The notes beneath the pieces were generated by a model. The model had not been told where the DNA came from. It saw nothing but the letters and a program-made list of their open reading frames with translations, and made no database searches. A program made the translations under genes and the position numbers. From Aquirhabdus sp. (GTDB lineage: Bacteria; Pseudomonadota; Gammaproteobacteria; Pseudomonadales; Moraxellaceae), in assembly GCA_030151145.1 (NCBI GenBank), contig JASLEL010000308.1, positions 1-6,714 on the forward strand: DNA of 6,714 nucleotides, read 5' to 3'. Numbering within the stretch: the first letter of the stretch is position 1; each line of letters opens with the position of its first letter. Positions 1-5,919 of this stretch are shown one piece after another.

Positions 1-2
1 GC

Positions 3-350
3 TATCGCTATTTTGAGGTCACGGACAAATCTCCGTCGTTCAACAACGTCATCGCAGGCGGCACACCGTCCTTCGGTTACTACGGCTATGCAGGTGTGGG
101 GCGCCCCTATCGCGGCATCGGCTATGTTGGCTATAACGATCCTGTCTATTATCCGACTTATTACTCATCGCCCGAAGCAACCGTCAGCTACACCATCCAC
201 TGCACCAATACCGCCAATCCTGCCGATGGCCATCAGTATGATGCCCAGACCATCCTACATGAACTAGGTCCGCGCTATGGCCTGAATCCAGACGGCACAG
301 CCGTGGTGCCTGTAGCGCCTGCTCCTGCAGTCAACAAAGCGACACCTTAA
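3..350 (+). CDS. C-terminal part of a Tyr/Gly-rich probable envelope protein (5' end outside window)
   Basis: An open frame enters from the left edge and ends at TAA, giving the last 115 residues of a protein whose start is not visible. The fragment begins YRYFEV, then has a strongly Tyr/Gly-rich stretch (about residues 19-54 of the fragment, repeated GY and YY). A more ordinary end follows with one cysteine (residue 67), a YDAQTILHEL helix-like segment and a Pro/Ala tail. This order of YRYFEV, low-complexity aromatic linker, Cys-containing strand and YDA-type helix recalls small proteobacterial lipoproteins of the CC0125/CC1285 type. That is a resemblance from memory only, and the signal peptide or lipobox that would settle it lies outside the window. 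The frame is favoured over the overlapping frame starting near position 13 because its composition is protein-like and it ends four bases before a strong terminator. Function is unknown. Confidence 0.7.
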   Translation, partial: YRYFEVTDKSPSFNNVIAGGTPSFGYYGYAGVGRPYRGIGYVGYNDPVYYPTYYSSPEATVSYTIHCTNTANPADGHQYDAQTILHELGPRYGLNPDGTAVVPVAPAPAVNKATP

Positions 351-354
351 ATAA

Positions 355-398
355 CACGCATAAAAAAACAGCCCATCAGGGCTGTTTTTTTATGCGTG
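355..398. terminator. Bidirectional intrinsic terminator between convergent genes
   Basis: A perfect 20-bp inverted repeat (355-374 and 379-398) encloses the four-base loop ATCA. Each arm carries a GC core (CAGCCC/GGGCTG) next to a run of seven A or seven T, so either strand gives a GC stem followed by a U-tract. It lies four bases after the stop of the rightward gene and nine bases after the stop of leftward fadD. It should therefore end transcription of both. Confidence 0.93.
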
Positions 399-407
399 AT
401 CGCGCAA

Positions 408-2084
408 TTACTTGTCGCGCAGATCCTTACGCAGGATCTTGCCGACATTACTCTTCGGTAGTTCGTTCAGGAACACCACGTATTTCGGGCGCTTGTAGCC
501 GGTCAGATTATCATTGATGTAGGATTTCAGTTCGGCTTCAGTCAAGCTCGGGTCTTTTTTCACCACAAAGAGCTTGGGCACTTCACCGCTTTTCTCATCT
601 GCAACACCAATTGCAGCAGCTTCGAGCACTTTAGGGTGATTGGTGATGACTTCTTCGATCTCGGCTGGATAGACGTTAAAGCCCGAGACCAGAATCATGT
701 CCTTCTTGCGATCAACGATCTTGGCATAGCCGTGCTCATCCATGATGCCGATGTCACCGGTACGGAAGTAGCCGTCTGCGGTCATGACCTTGGCGGTCTC
801 ATCTGGACGGTTCCAGTAGCCTTTCATGACCTGCGGACCCTTGATCGAGATCTCACCACGTTCCCCTTGCGGGACGGGCTTGCCGTCATCATCGAGGATG
901 GCGACATCGGTCGACGGAAGTGGCACACCGATGGTACCCGAGTACTCGGAGATGTTGACCGGATTGGCCGTGGCAATCGGTGAGGTCTCAGACAGGCCAT
1001 AGCCTTCCAGAATCGGCGTGCCGGTGATCTTCTGCCACAGGGTTGCAGTCGCAGGCAGGACCGCCATACCGCCGCCCATGCTAAGCTTGAGCTTGGAGAA
1101 GTCGAGTTTCTGGAACTCTGGATTGTGTGCCAGCGCGTTAAACAGCGTGTTGACCGCTGGGAAGAATGCCGGCTGATATTCGCCGATTTCCTTGATCAGG
1201 CCCGGCATATCGCGTGGATTCGGGATCAGCACGATCAATTGACCCTTGAGCATGCCGAACAGCGCACAGACCATCAGTGCGAAGATATGATAGAGCGGCA
1301 GCGCGCAGAGCACGCTTTCCTGCGCAGCATTCGGCCCCAGATTGCCAAACTTGCTGCTAAACCACGCGTCGGTCTGCAGCAGGTTGCCCACCAGATTGGC
1401 ATGCGTCAGCTCAGCGCCTTTGGACACGCCGGTGGTTCCCCCAGTGTATTGCAGCACAGCGGTATCGGACAACCCGATGATCGGACGCTGATAGGCACGG
1501 ATGCTGACCTTGGACAGCGCTTCACTAAAGCGGATCGCACCGGGAATCGACCACTCCGGCACTTGCTTGCGGACGCGACGCACGACCAGATCAACGATGG
1601 TGCCTTTCACCAAACCCAGCAGCTCACCGGCACTGGTCACGACCACGTGCTTGACCGGAGTATGAGCAACGATTTCCTGCAGGACACTGGCGAAGTTTTC
1701 AAACACCACGATTACTTCAGCGCCGGAGTCTTTGAGCTGATGCTCAAGCTCGCGTGCGGTATACAGGGGATTGACGTTGACCAGCACATAGCCTGCTCGC
1801 AGGATGCCCATCAGGGCGATTGGATACTGCAGCACGTTGGGCAGCATCACCGCGACTTTAGAGCCCTTAGGCATGCCAAGCGACTGCAGATAGGCGGCAA
1901 ACTGACGGCTTTTCTGATCCAGCTCTTTATAGGTGATGCGCTTACCCATACAGACATAGGCATCGCGTTTGGCAAATTGCTGAATCGTGCGTTCAAACAC
2001 ATCGATCAGCGATGTATTGTTGGGAGGCAGAACGATCTCGTGCGGAGTTCCTGCAGGGTACGCATCAAACCAAGGTTTATTCAT
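408..2084 (-). CDS. fadD: Long-chain fatty acid--CoA ligase (acyl-CoA synthetase)
   Basis: This 558-residue protein is close in length to E. coli FadD (561). It activates long-chain fatty acids to acyl-CoA through an acyl-adenylate, using ATP and CoA, at the inner face of the cytoplasmic membrane, and so feeds beta-oxidation. Adenylate-forming motifs appear in order: the phosphate-binding loop YTGGTTGVSKG (213-223), GYGLSETSP (361-369), RTGD (441-444) with the ribose-binding Asp, the fatty-acyl-CoA-synthetase signature beginning DRKKDMILVSGFNVYP (458-473), and the C-terminal catalytic lysine K549 in GKILRK. The large N-terminal domain covers roughly 1-440 and the mobile C-terminal domain the rest. 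ATG is the first good start and has GGAG 11 bases upstream (2096-2099). No other beta-oxidation gene is adjacent, and a 349-nt gap separates it from parC, so it is probably its own unit. A medium-chain or broad-specificity ligase cannot be excluded from sequence alone. Confidence 0.93.
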   Translation of the reverse strand: MNKPWFDAYPAGTPHEIVLPPNNTSLIDVFERTIQQFAKRDAYVCMGKRITYKELDQKSRQFAAYLQSLGMPKGSKVAVMLPNVLQYPIALMGILRAGYVLVNVNPLYTARELEHQLKDSGAEVIVVFENFASVLQEIVAHTPVKHVVVTSAGELLGLVKGTIVDLVVRRVRKQVPEWSIPGAIRFSEALSKVSIRAYQRPIIGLSDTAVLQYTGGTTGVSKGAELTHANLVGNLLQTDAWFSSKFGNLGPNAAQESVLCALPLYHIFALMVCALFGMLKGQLIVLIPNPRDMPGLIKEIGEYQPAFFPAVNTLFNALAHNPEFQKLDFSKLKLSMGGGMAVLPATATLWQKITGTPILEGYGLSETSPIATANPVNISEYSGTIGVPLPSTDVAILDDDGKPVPQGERGEISIKGPQVMKGYWNRPDETAKVMTADGYFRTGDIGIMDEHGYAKIVDRKKDMILVSGFNVYPAEIEEVITNHPKVLEAAAIGVADEKSGEVPKLFVVKKDPSLTEAELKSYINDNLTGYKRPKYVVFLNELPKSNVGKILRKDLRDK

Positions 2085-2433
2085 CTCTTTCTACTCTCCA
2101 TTTCATGAGTTCTCAGACCACCCTAAAGCTGATCCCAGACGCTGATCAAAGCCACCTGCACCCGGCAGGGATCGCAGTATCGTTTATTCAGGCCAGACCT
2201 GTCACTGGCACTTTATTCCTTGTTGTCGCCATTCCATCGACATTCCCCAAACATGCGCATGCTCGTGAACCAAGCAAGGCATGATCACTATCTTCCTGAT
2301 GTCTCCGCAAAAAATGTCAGACCATAGACCTGCGACATCGCAGCCAGAGAGTAACACGAACCGCATGTCACACCAATGTCTTTAGCCTGTCCCGGCAAGT
2401 CACGCGATAGGCCACTCCGCCAGACAGCAGCGT
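2085..2433. other. Intergenic region between parC and fadD, no convincing gene
   Basis: These 349 bases should hold the 3' end signals of parC and the promoter of fadD, both read leftward. No clear sigma-70 promoter was found for fadD: a TTGATC hexamer (minus strand, about 2143-2148) has only a poor -10 partner. A perfect short inverted repeat, CTGCGA-CA-TCGCAG, sits at 2330-2343. On the minus strand a six-T run (2309-2314) follows it, but 15 bases away, which is too far for a standard intrinsic terminator. A 59-codon rightward frame from 2105 has no ribosome binding site and was not called. Confidence 0.6.
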
Positions 2434-4662
2434 TTAACCCTCAGGACTCACCATCTGCATACGCTCGACTTTCTGATAGCCGCGTGGCAAGAGATGCCCG
2501 CGCTGACCGCGTTTACCTGTGTAGTGAGCGATGTCAGCAGGCTTGAGAGTCAGTGGGCGTGTCCCTGAGGTCAAGACCAGTGAGGCATTGGACGTAATAC
2601 CCACGATGGCCCGCACGGTCTCCTGATCTTCGAGCGCGATCAGTTTGTTCCCCTTGCCGCGATTCATCACTGGCAGATCCGCTAAAGGATAAATCAATAA
2701 GCGGCCACTCGACGACAGCACCGCGACCCGATCAGCATCAGCAGGCAGGTGCACCACCGGCATCAGTTCGCTGTCTTCCGCCAGCGTCACCACGGTCTTG
2801 CCCGCCTTGACGGTACTGTCGAGCGCAGACAGGGTACTCACAAAGCCATAGCCGCGATTGCTGGCCAGCAGGATCGGCTGACTATCCTCACCCATCAGCA
2901 CTTCGACGAAGCGTGCTCCGGCCGGCGGTGACAGCTTGGTGGTCAAGGGTTCACCCTGACCGCGTGCCGACGGCAGTCCTGCCGCAGGTAGCGCGTAGCT
3001 GCGCCCGGTATTGTCGAGTAAATACACCCGCTGGTTGCTCTTGCCCGTGGTATGGCCCAGATAACTGTCGCCGGCACGGTAGCTTAAGGTCTTGGCGTCG
3101 ATATCGAGGCCCTTGGCGGCACGAATCCAGCCTGCATGCGACAGCACCACGGTCAGGCTCTCGGCGGGTGCCAGATCGGATTCTTTCAGCTCGACGGCTT
3201 CGCTACGCTGCACGATTGGCGAGCGACGGTCATCACCATGTTTCTTGGCGTCTTCTTTTAGCTCGGTGATGATCAGGGCTTTAAGCGACTCGGGATTGTT
3301 CAGTTGCTCGCGGATGCGGGCCGCTTCGAGCAAGAGTTCATCCTGCTCACGACGTAGTTCCATCTCCTCTAAGCGCGCCAGATGGCGTAGCTTGAGGTCC
3401 AGAATGGCATCGGCCTGTATCTGCGTCAGGCCAAAGTGCGCCATCAGCGCCTCGCGCGGATGCTCCTCCTCACGGATGATGCGAATCACGGTATCGATAT
3501 CGAGATAAGCAATCAGGAGACCTGCGAGGATATGCAGACGCCTCTCGATCTTCTCGAGGGCATGGGTCAGACGCTTGCGCACCGTGGTCTCACGAAACAC
3601 CAGCCACTCCAAGAGGATGGTGCGAATCGACTTGACCTGCGGACGACCATCGAGACCGATCATGTTCAGATTGACGCTGTAGCTGCTCTCCAGCTTGGTC
3701 GTCGCAAACAGATGACTCATCACCGCATCGGCATCGACACGATTGGAGCGCAGCACGATCACGATGCGGGTCGGGTTCTGATGGTCCGACTCATCACGCA
3801 GATCGGTGACGAAGGGCAGTTTTTTGGCCTGCATCTGCTCAGCGATCTGGGCAATGACCTTGGCCCCCGACACCTGATAGGGCAGCTCGGTGACGATGAT
3901 TTCACCCTTCTCCACATGATAGACCGCACGCGCCCGATAGCTGCCGCGACCGGTCGACTGGATACGCAGCAGCTCTTCGGGGCTGGTGATGATCTCGGCA
4001 CGGGTCGGCAGATCCGGCGCCGGAATGTAGCTTGCGAGCTTCTCGTCGGTAAGGGTAGGATTCTTGAGCAGGGCGATGGTGCCATTGACCACTTCGCGCA
4101 GATTATGCGGCGGGATATCCGTCGCCATACCGACCGCGATACCCATGGTGCCGTTCAGCAGGATGTTGGGCAGGCGGGCGGGCAGTTGTACGGGTTCTTC
4201 AAGCGTGCCGTCAAAGTTATCCTGCCATTCCGTCGTACCTTGCCCCAGCTCCGCCAGCAACAGCTCGCTGTAGGGCGAGAGCTTGGCTTCGGTATAGCGC
4301 ATGGCGGCGAAGGATTTGGGATCATCCGGTGAGCCCCAGTTGCCTTGTCCGTCGATCAGCGGATAGCGATAGCTGAAAGGCTGCGCCATCAGCACCATGG
4401 CTTCATAGCAGGCGCTATCACCGTGTGGATGGTATTTACCCAGCACGTCACCGACGGTACGGGCGGATTTTTTAGGTTTGCCACTGCTCTTAAGACCCAG
4501 CTCGCTCATGGCATAGACGATGCGGCGCTGGACCGGCTTTAGGCCATCGGCCACATGTGGCAGGGCGCGATCCATGATGACGTACATGGCATAGTTCAGG
4601 TACGCCTGCTCGGTAAACTCGGCAACGGAACGACTTTCGGTAACGGCAGTCAAACTACTCAT
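2434..4662 (-). CDS. parC: DNA topoisomerase IV subunit A
   Basis: The 742-residue protein is the cleavage subunit of topoisomerase IV, which with ParE (not in this window) decatenates daughter chromosomes and relaxes supercoils using ATP. The N-terminal breakage-reunion domain (about 10-490) holds GLKPVQRRIVYAM (40-52), the quinolone-determining stretch KYHPHGDSACYEA (76-88), and AAMRYTE with catalytic Tyr123 preceded by Arg122. GIAVGMATDIPPHN (174-187) carries the DNA-intercalating Ile175. The C-terminal pinwheel (about 500-742) has the degenerate LPSARGQGEPL box (563-573) typical of ParC and not the QRGGKG box of GyrA, which separates it from gyrase. The ATG at 4662 is chosen because AAGG lies seven bases upstream and the sequence then opens like ParC family members. 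A TTG 28 codons earlier adds a Cys-rich, unrelated extension. The gene is complete and its key residues are intact. Confidence 0.96.
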   Translation of the reverse strand: MSSLTAVTESRSVAEFTEQAYLNYAMYVIMDRALPHVADGLKPVQRRIVYAMSELGLKSSGKPKKSARTVGDVLGKYHPHGDSACYEAMVLMAQPFSYRYPLIDGQGNWGSPDDPKSFAAMRYTEAKLSPYSELLLAELGQGTTEWQDNFDGTLEEPVQLPARLPNILLNGTMGIAVGMATDIPPHNLREVVNGTIALLKNPTLTDEKLASYIPAPDLPTRAEIITSPEELLRIQSTGRGSYRARAVYHVEKGEIIVTELPYQVSGAKVIAQIAEQMQAKKLPFVTDLRDESDHQNPTRIVIVLRSNRVDADAVMSHLFATTKLESSYSVNLNMIGLDGRPQVKSIRTILLEWLVFRETTVRKRLTHALEKIERRLHILAGLLIAYLDIDTVIRIIREEEHPREALMAHFGLTQIQADAILDLKLRHLARLEEMELRREQDELLLEAARIREQLNNPESLKALIITELKEDAKKHGDDRRSPIVQRSEAVELKESDLAPAESLTVVLSHAGWIRAAKGLDIDAKTLSYRAGDSYLGHTTGKSNQRVYLLDNTGRSYALPAAGLPSARGQGEPLTTKLSPPAGARFVEVLMGEDSQPILLASNRGYGFVSTLSALDSTVKAGKTVVTLAEDSELMPVVHLPADADRVAVLSSSGRLLIYPLADLPVMNRGKGNKLIALEDQETVRAIVGITSNASLVLTSGTRPLTLKPADIAHYTGKRGQRGHLLPRGYQKVERMQMVSPEG

Positions 4663-4669
4663 GCAACAG

Positions 4670-4673
4670 CCTT
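4670..4673 (-). promoter_or_regulatory. Ribosome binding site deciding the parC start
   Basis: AAGG on the minus strand lies seven bases before ATG at 4662. It supports this start over the upstream in-frame TTG at 4746. Confidence 0.6.
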
Positions 4674-4698
4674 GTTGAATACGGAATGAAGAAGAAGT

Positions 4699-4727
4699 GT
4701 TATAAAGATTTAGCCGTATGCTAACGC
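4699..4727 (-). promoter_or_regulatory. Possible sigma-70 promoter for parC
   Basis: On the minus strand TATAAC (4699-4704) matches the -10 consensus at five of six positions and lies about 37 bases before the parC start codon. The hexamer 17 bases upstream, GCGTTA (4722-4727), is a poor -35. The assignment rests on the -10 element, the AT-rich surroundings, and the terminator just upstream, which implies that parC needs its own promoter. Confidence 0.35.
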
Positions 4728-4809
4728 AGCCCAAACAGCGCGGCAACCTTACTTGTTACCTGCGCTCCATCATGGCCAATGTCTGAACAGCGCAAATGCG
4801 CCATCCATC

Positions 4810-4837
4810 AAAAAATTACAGGGCCTCAGCGGCCCTG
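4810..4837 (-). terminator. Intrinsic terminator after the ankyrin-like gene
   Basis: On the minus strand a perfect 7-bp GC-rich stem (CAGGGCC/GGCCCTG, arms 4831-4837 and 4819-4825, five-base loop) is followed within four bases by a run of six T. It begins about ten bases after the stop codon of the ankyrin-like gene. It should separate that gene from parC downstream. Confidence 0.85.
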
Positions 4838-4846
4838 CTTGTCACT

Positions 4847-5392
4847 TTAGTCCGCCATGAACTCTGCGGTGGTCTTGGCACCATGCTTGCGCAGGAGTTC
4901 CAGCGTTTCTTTCTCTTCAGGCAGGGCCTGCGACCAGTCCACCAGATCAAAATCCACATCAAAGAACAGATCAGAGATCGACGACAGGATGGTCATGCCC
5001 TCATCATCGCGGCGATTCGGATCGACCTTGTGATCGAGCAGAAGCTGTACTACAGGCACGCAGGCCGCACTGGCTGCATCCCACAGCGGTCCGAAAAACT
5101 CCTCGGCATCCCACAGATGCAGATTGGCGCGGGCATCGATCAGCGCCTGCAGAATCTCACGATACGGCGTCAGCAGCAGTTCTTTCGTGTCCTCCGAGAG
5201 CGGTTCACCGGCTTCATAACCATCAACGATGGTTTCCCACCAGTCGAACAGACGATCACAGATCTGGGTTACAGGCGGACCGAACTCTTCATCAATGAAA
5301 TTCGGATCAACATCCTGTGCAAGCAATGCCTTGACCGTCTCGACATCCAGTGCCTGAATGGCTTCCGTCAACGCCGCCTGGGATTGATTCAT
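4847..5392 (-). CDS. Acidic ankyrin-repeat-like protein of unknown function
   Basis: This 181-residue protein contains ankyrin-like helix-turn-helix units. The clearest are residues 7-35 (ALTEAIQALDVETVKALLAQ followed by DVDPN) and 102-135 (PLWDAASAACVPVVQLLLDH followed by KVDPNRRDDEG). Weaker ones are at about 73-100 (EILQALIDARANLHLWD) and 160-174 (ETLELLRKHGAKT). Ankyrin repeats bind other proteins; they do not catalyse. The protein is strikingly acidic, with 39 Asp/Glu against 12 Lys/Arg, and has no signal peptide or membrane segment, so it is probably cytoplasmic. The ATG at 5392 is chosen because AGGAG lies seven bases upstream. The same frame stays open another 69 codons, but that extension is basic, Arg/Cys-rich and unlike the acidic body. 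The gene has its own terminator, so it is likely a single-gene unit. The partner is unknown; small acidic ankyrin proteins include immunity proteins, but no toxin gene is visible here. Confidence 0.85.
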   Translation of the reverse strand: MNQSQAALTEAIQALDVETVKALLAQDVDPNFIDEEFGPPVTQICDRLFDWWETIVDGYEAGEPLSEDTKELLLTPYREILQALIDARANLHLWDAEEFFGPLWDAASAACVPVVQLLLDHKVDPNRRDDEGMTILSSISDLFFDVDFDLVDWSQALPEEKETLELLRKHGAKTTAEFMAD

Positions 5393-5399
5393 GATTGCT

Positions 5400-5404
5400 C
5401 TCCT
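5400..5404 (-). promoter_or_regulatory. Strong ribosome binding site of the ankyrin-like gene
   Basis: AGGAG on the minus strand lies seven bases before the ATG at 5392. It fixes the start against longer in-frame options that would begin as far up as 5599. Confidence 0.8.
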
Positions 5405-5833
5405 ACGATGACGCATGTACGCCGATGGGGACACACGGATTGAAAAAATACTGAGGCAAATCTGCCGTCTGACCTGCCAGTGTAGCGCGCCTTTACGCCA
5501 TTGTGATGACAGCATATAAGGCCGTGGCAGCGTGAAAATACAACCAGACCGATCCGCACGACGACGCGGGACACACGACACAAACGCAGACGTTCGCAAA
5601 AGCTGATCAGAACAGCTCGAACCCTAGCGGAATTCCAGGCCTTTTACCAGAAATCTCTGCAGGCTAGGTGATGATTGTGCGATCTGACGGCAGCGGTTAC
5701 GCCTGACATGATCATACCCCAGCCATCGGTCATCACAAGGTCGAATCCGTATTGAAGTCGTTTCATCGTCGCGTCACCGCCCCAAAGGAATGCGGAATCT
5801 CGCGGGCATACGCACAAGCTTTGCACGAGACAG

Positions 5834-5854
5834 ATCATTAAACAAAATAATGAT
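5834..5854. repeat. Inverted repeat, candidate operator of the PaaX-like gene
   Basis: Perfect 7-bp arms ATCATTA (5834-5840) and TAATGAT (5848-5854) flank a 7-base AT-rich spacer. The element ends 65 bases before the start codon of the PaaX-like gene. Its symmetry and position fit a dimeric regulator's binding site, possibly for autoregulation. That role is inferred, and the arms match only the TGAT part of the TGATTC half-site known for E. coli PaaX. Confidence 0.45.
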
Positions 5855-5919
5855 GTAACTATTTCATCTTGGGTATACCATGCCTACTCGTCACATTGCT
5901 TTTATTTGTCCGGTAGTCT

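Larger units (their letters stand above)
5393..5919. other. Long intergenic region between divergent genes
   Basis: These 527 bases separate the leftward ankyrin-like gene from the rightward PaaX-like gene and should hold both promoters. No pair of good -35 and -10 hexamers stands out on either strand. Small palindromes are CTGATCAG (5603-5610), ATGATCAT (5708-5715) and GGTATACC (5872-5879), plus the inverted repeat at 5834-5854 listed separately. One leftward 40-codon frame (ATG at 5766, stop at 5644) has GGTGA seven bases upstream, but its product is unrecognised and it is not called as a gene. No tRNA-like fold was found: a GGTTCGA string on the minus strand near 5620-5630 lacks a matching stem. 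Confidence 0.6.

Noticed and set aside
1125..2108. A long 327-codon rightward frame opposite fadD
   Set aside because: It is antisense to the well-supported fadD. Its His/Gln/Asp/Arg-rich composition is typical of the complement of a coding strand, and no motif is present.
2105..2284. A 59-codon rightward frame in the parC-fadD gap
   Set aside because: No ribosome binding site, no recognisable family, and it runs against the flanking genes through the expected fadD promoter region.
3436..4332. A 298-codon rightward frame opposite parC
   Set aside because: It is a shadow of parC on the other strand, with no known motif and no ribosome binding site seen.
4663..4746. A 28-codon N-terminal extension of parC starting at TTG
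   Set aside because: The extension (MPRCLGCVSIRLNLYNTSSS) is not ParC-like, covers the likely promoter, and has no ribosome binding site; the ATG at 4662 has one and fits the family.
5428..5577. The 10-bp direct repeat GGGACACACG at 5428-5437 and 5568-5577
   Set aside because: A single pair of this length in about 500 bases can occur by chance, and neither copy adjoins an insertion boundary.
5393..5599. A 69-codon upstream extension of the ankyrin-like gene
   Set aside because: It is basic and rich in Arg and Cys, unlike the acidic body, and a strong AGGAG site directly precedes the internal ATG at 5392.
5618..5634. A GGTTCGA string on the minus strand resembling a tRNA T-loop
   Set aside because: The flanking bases cannot form the 5-bp T-stem, and no acceptor or anticodon arm is found.
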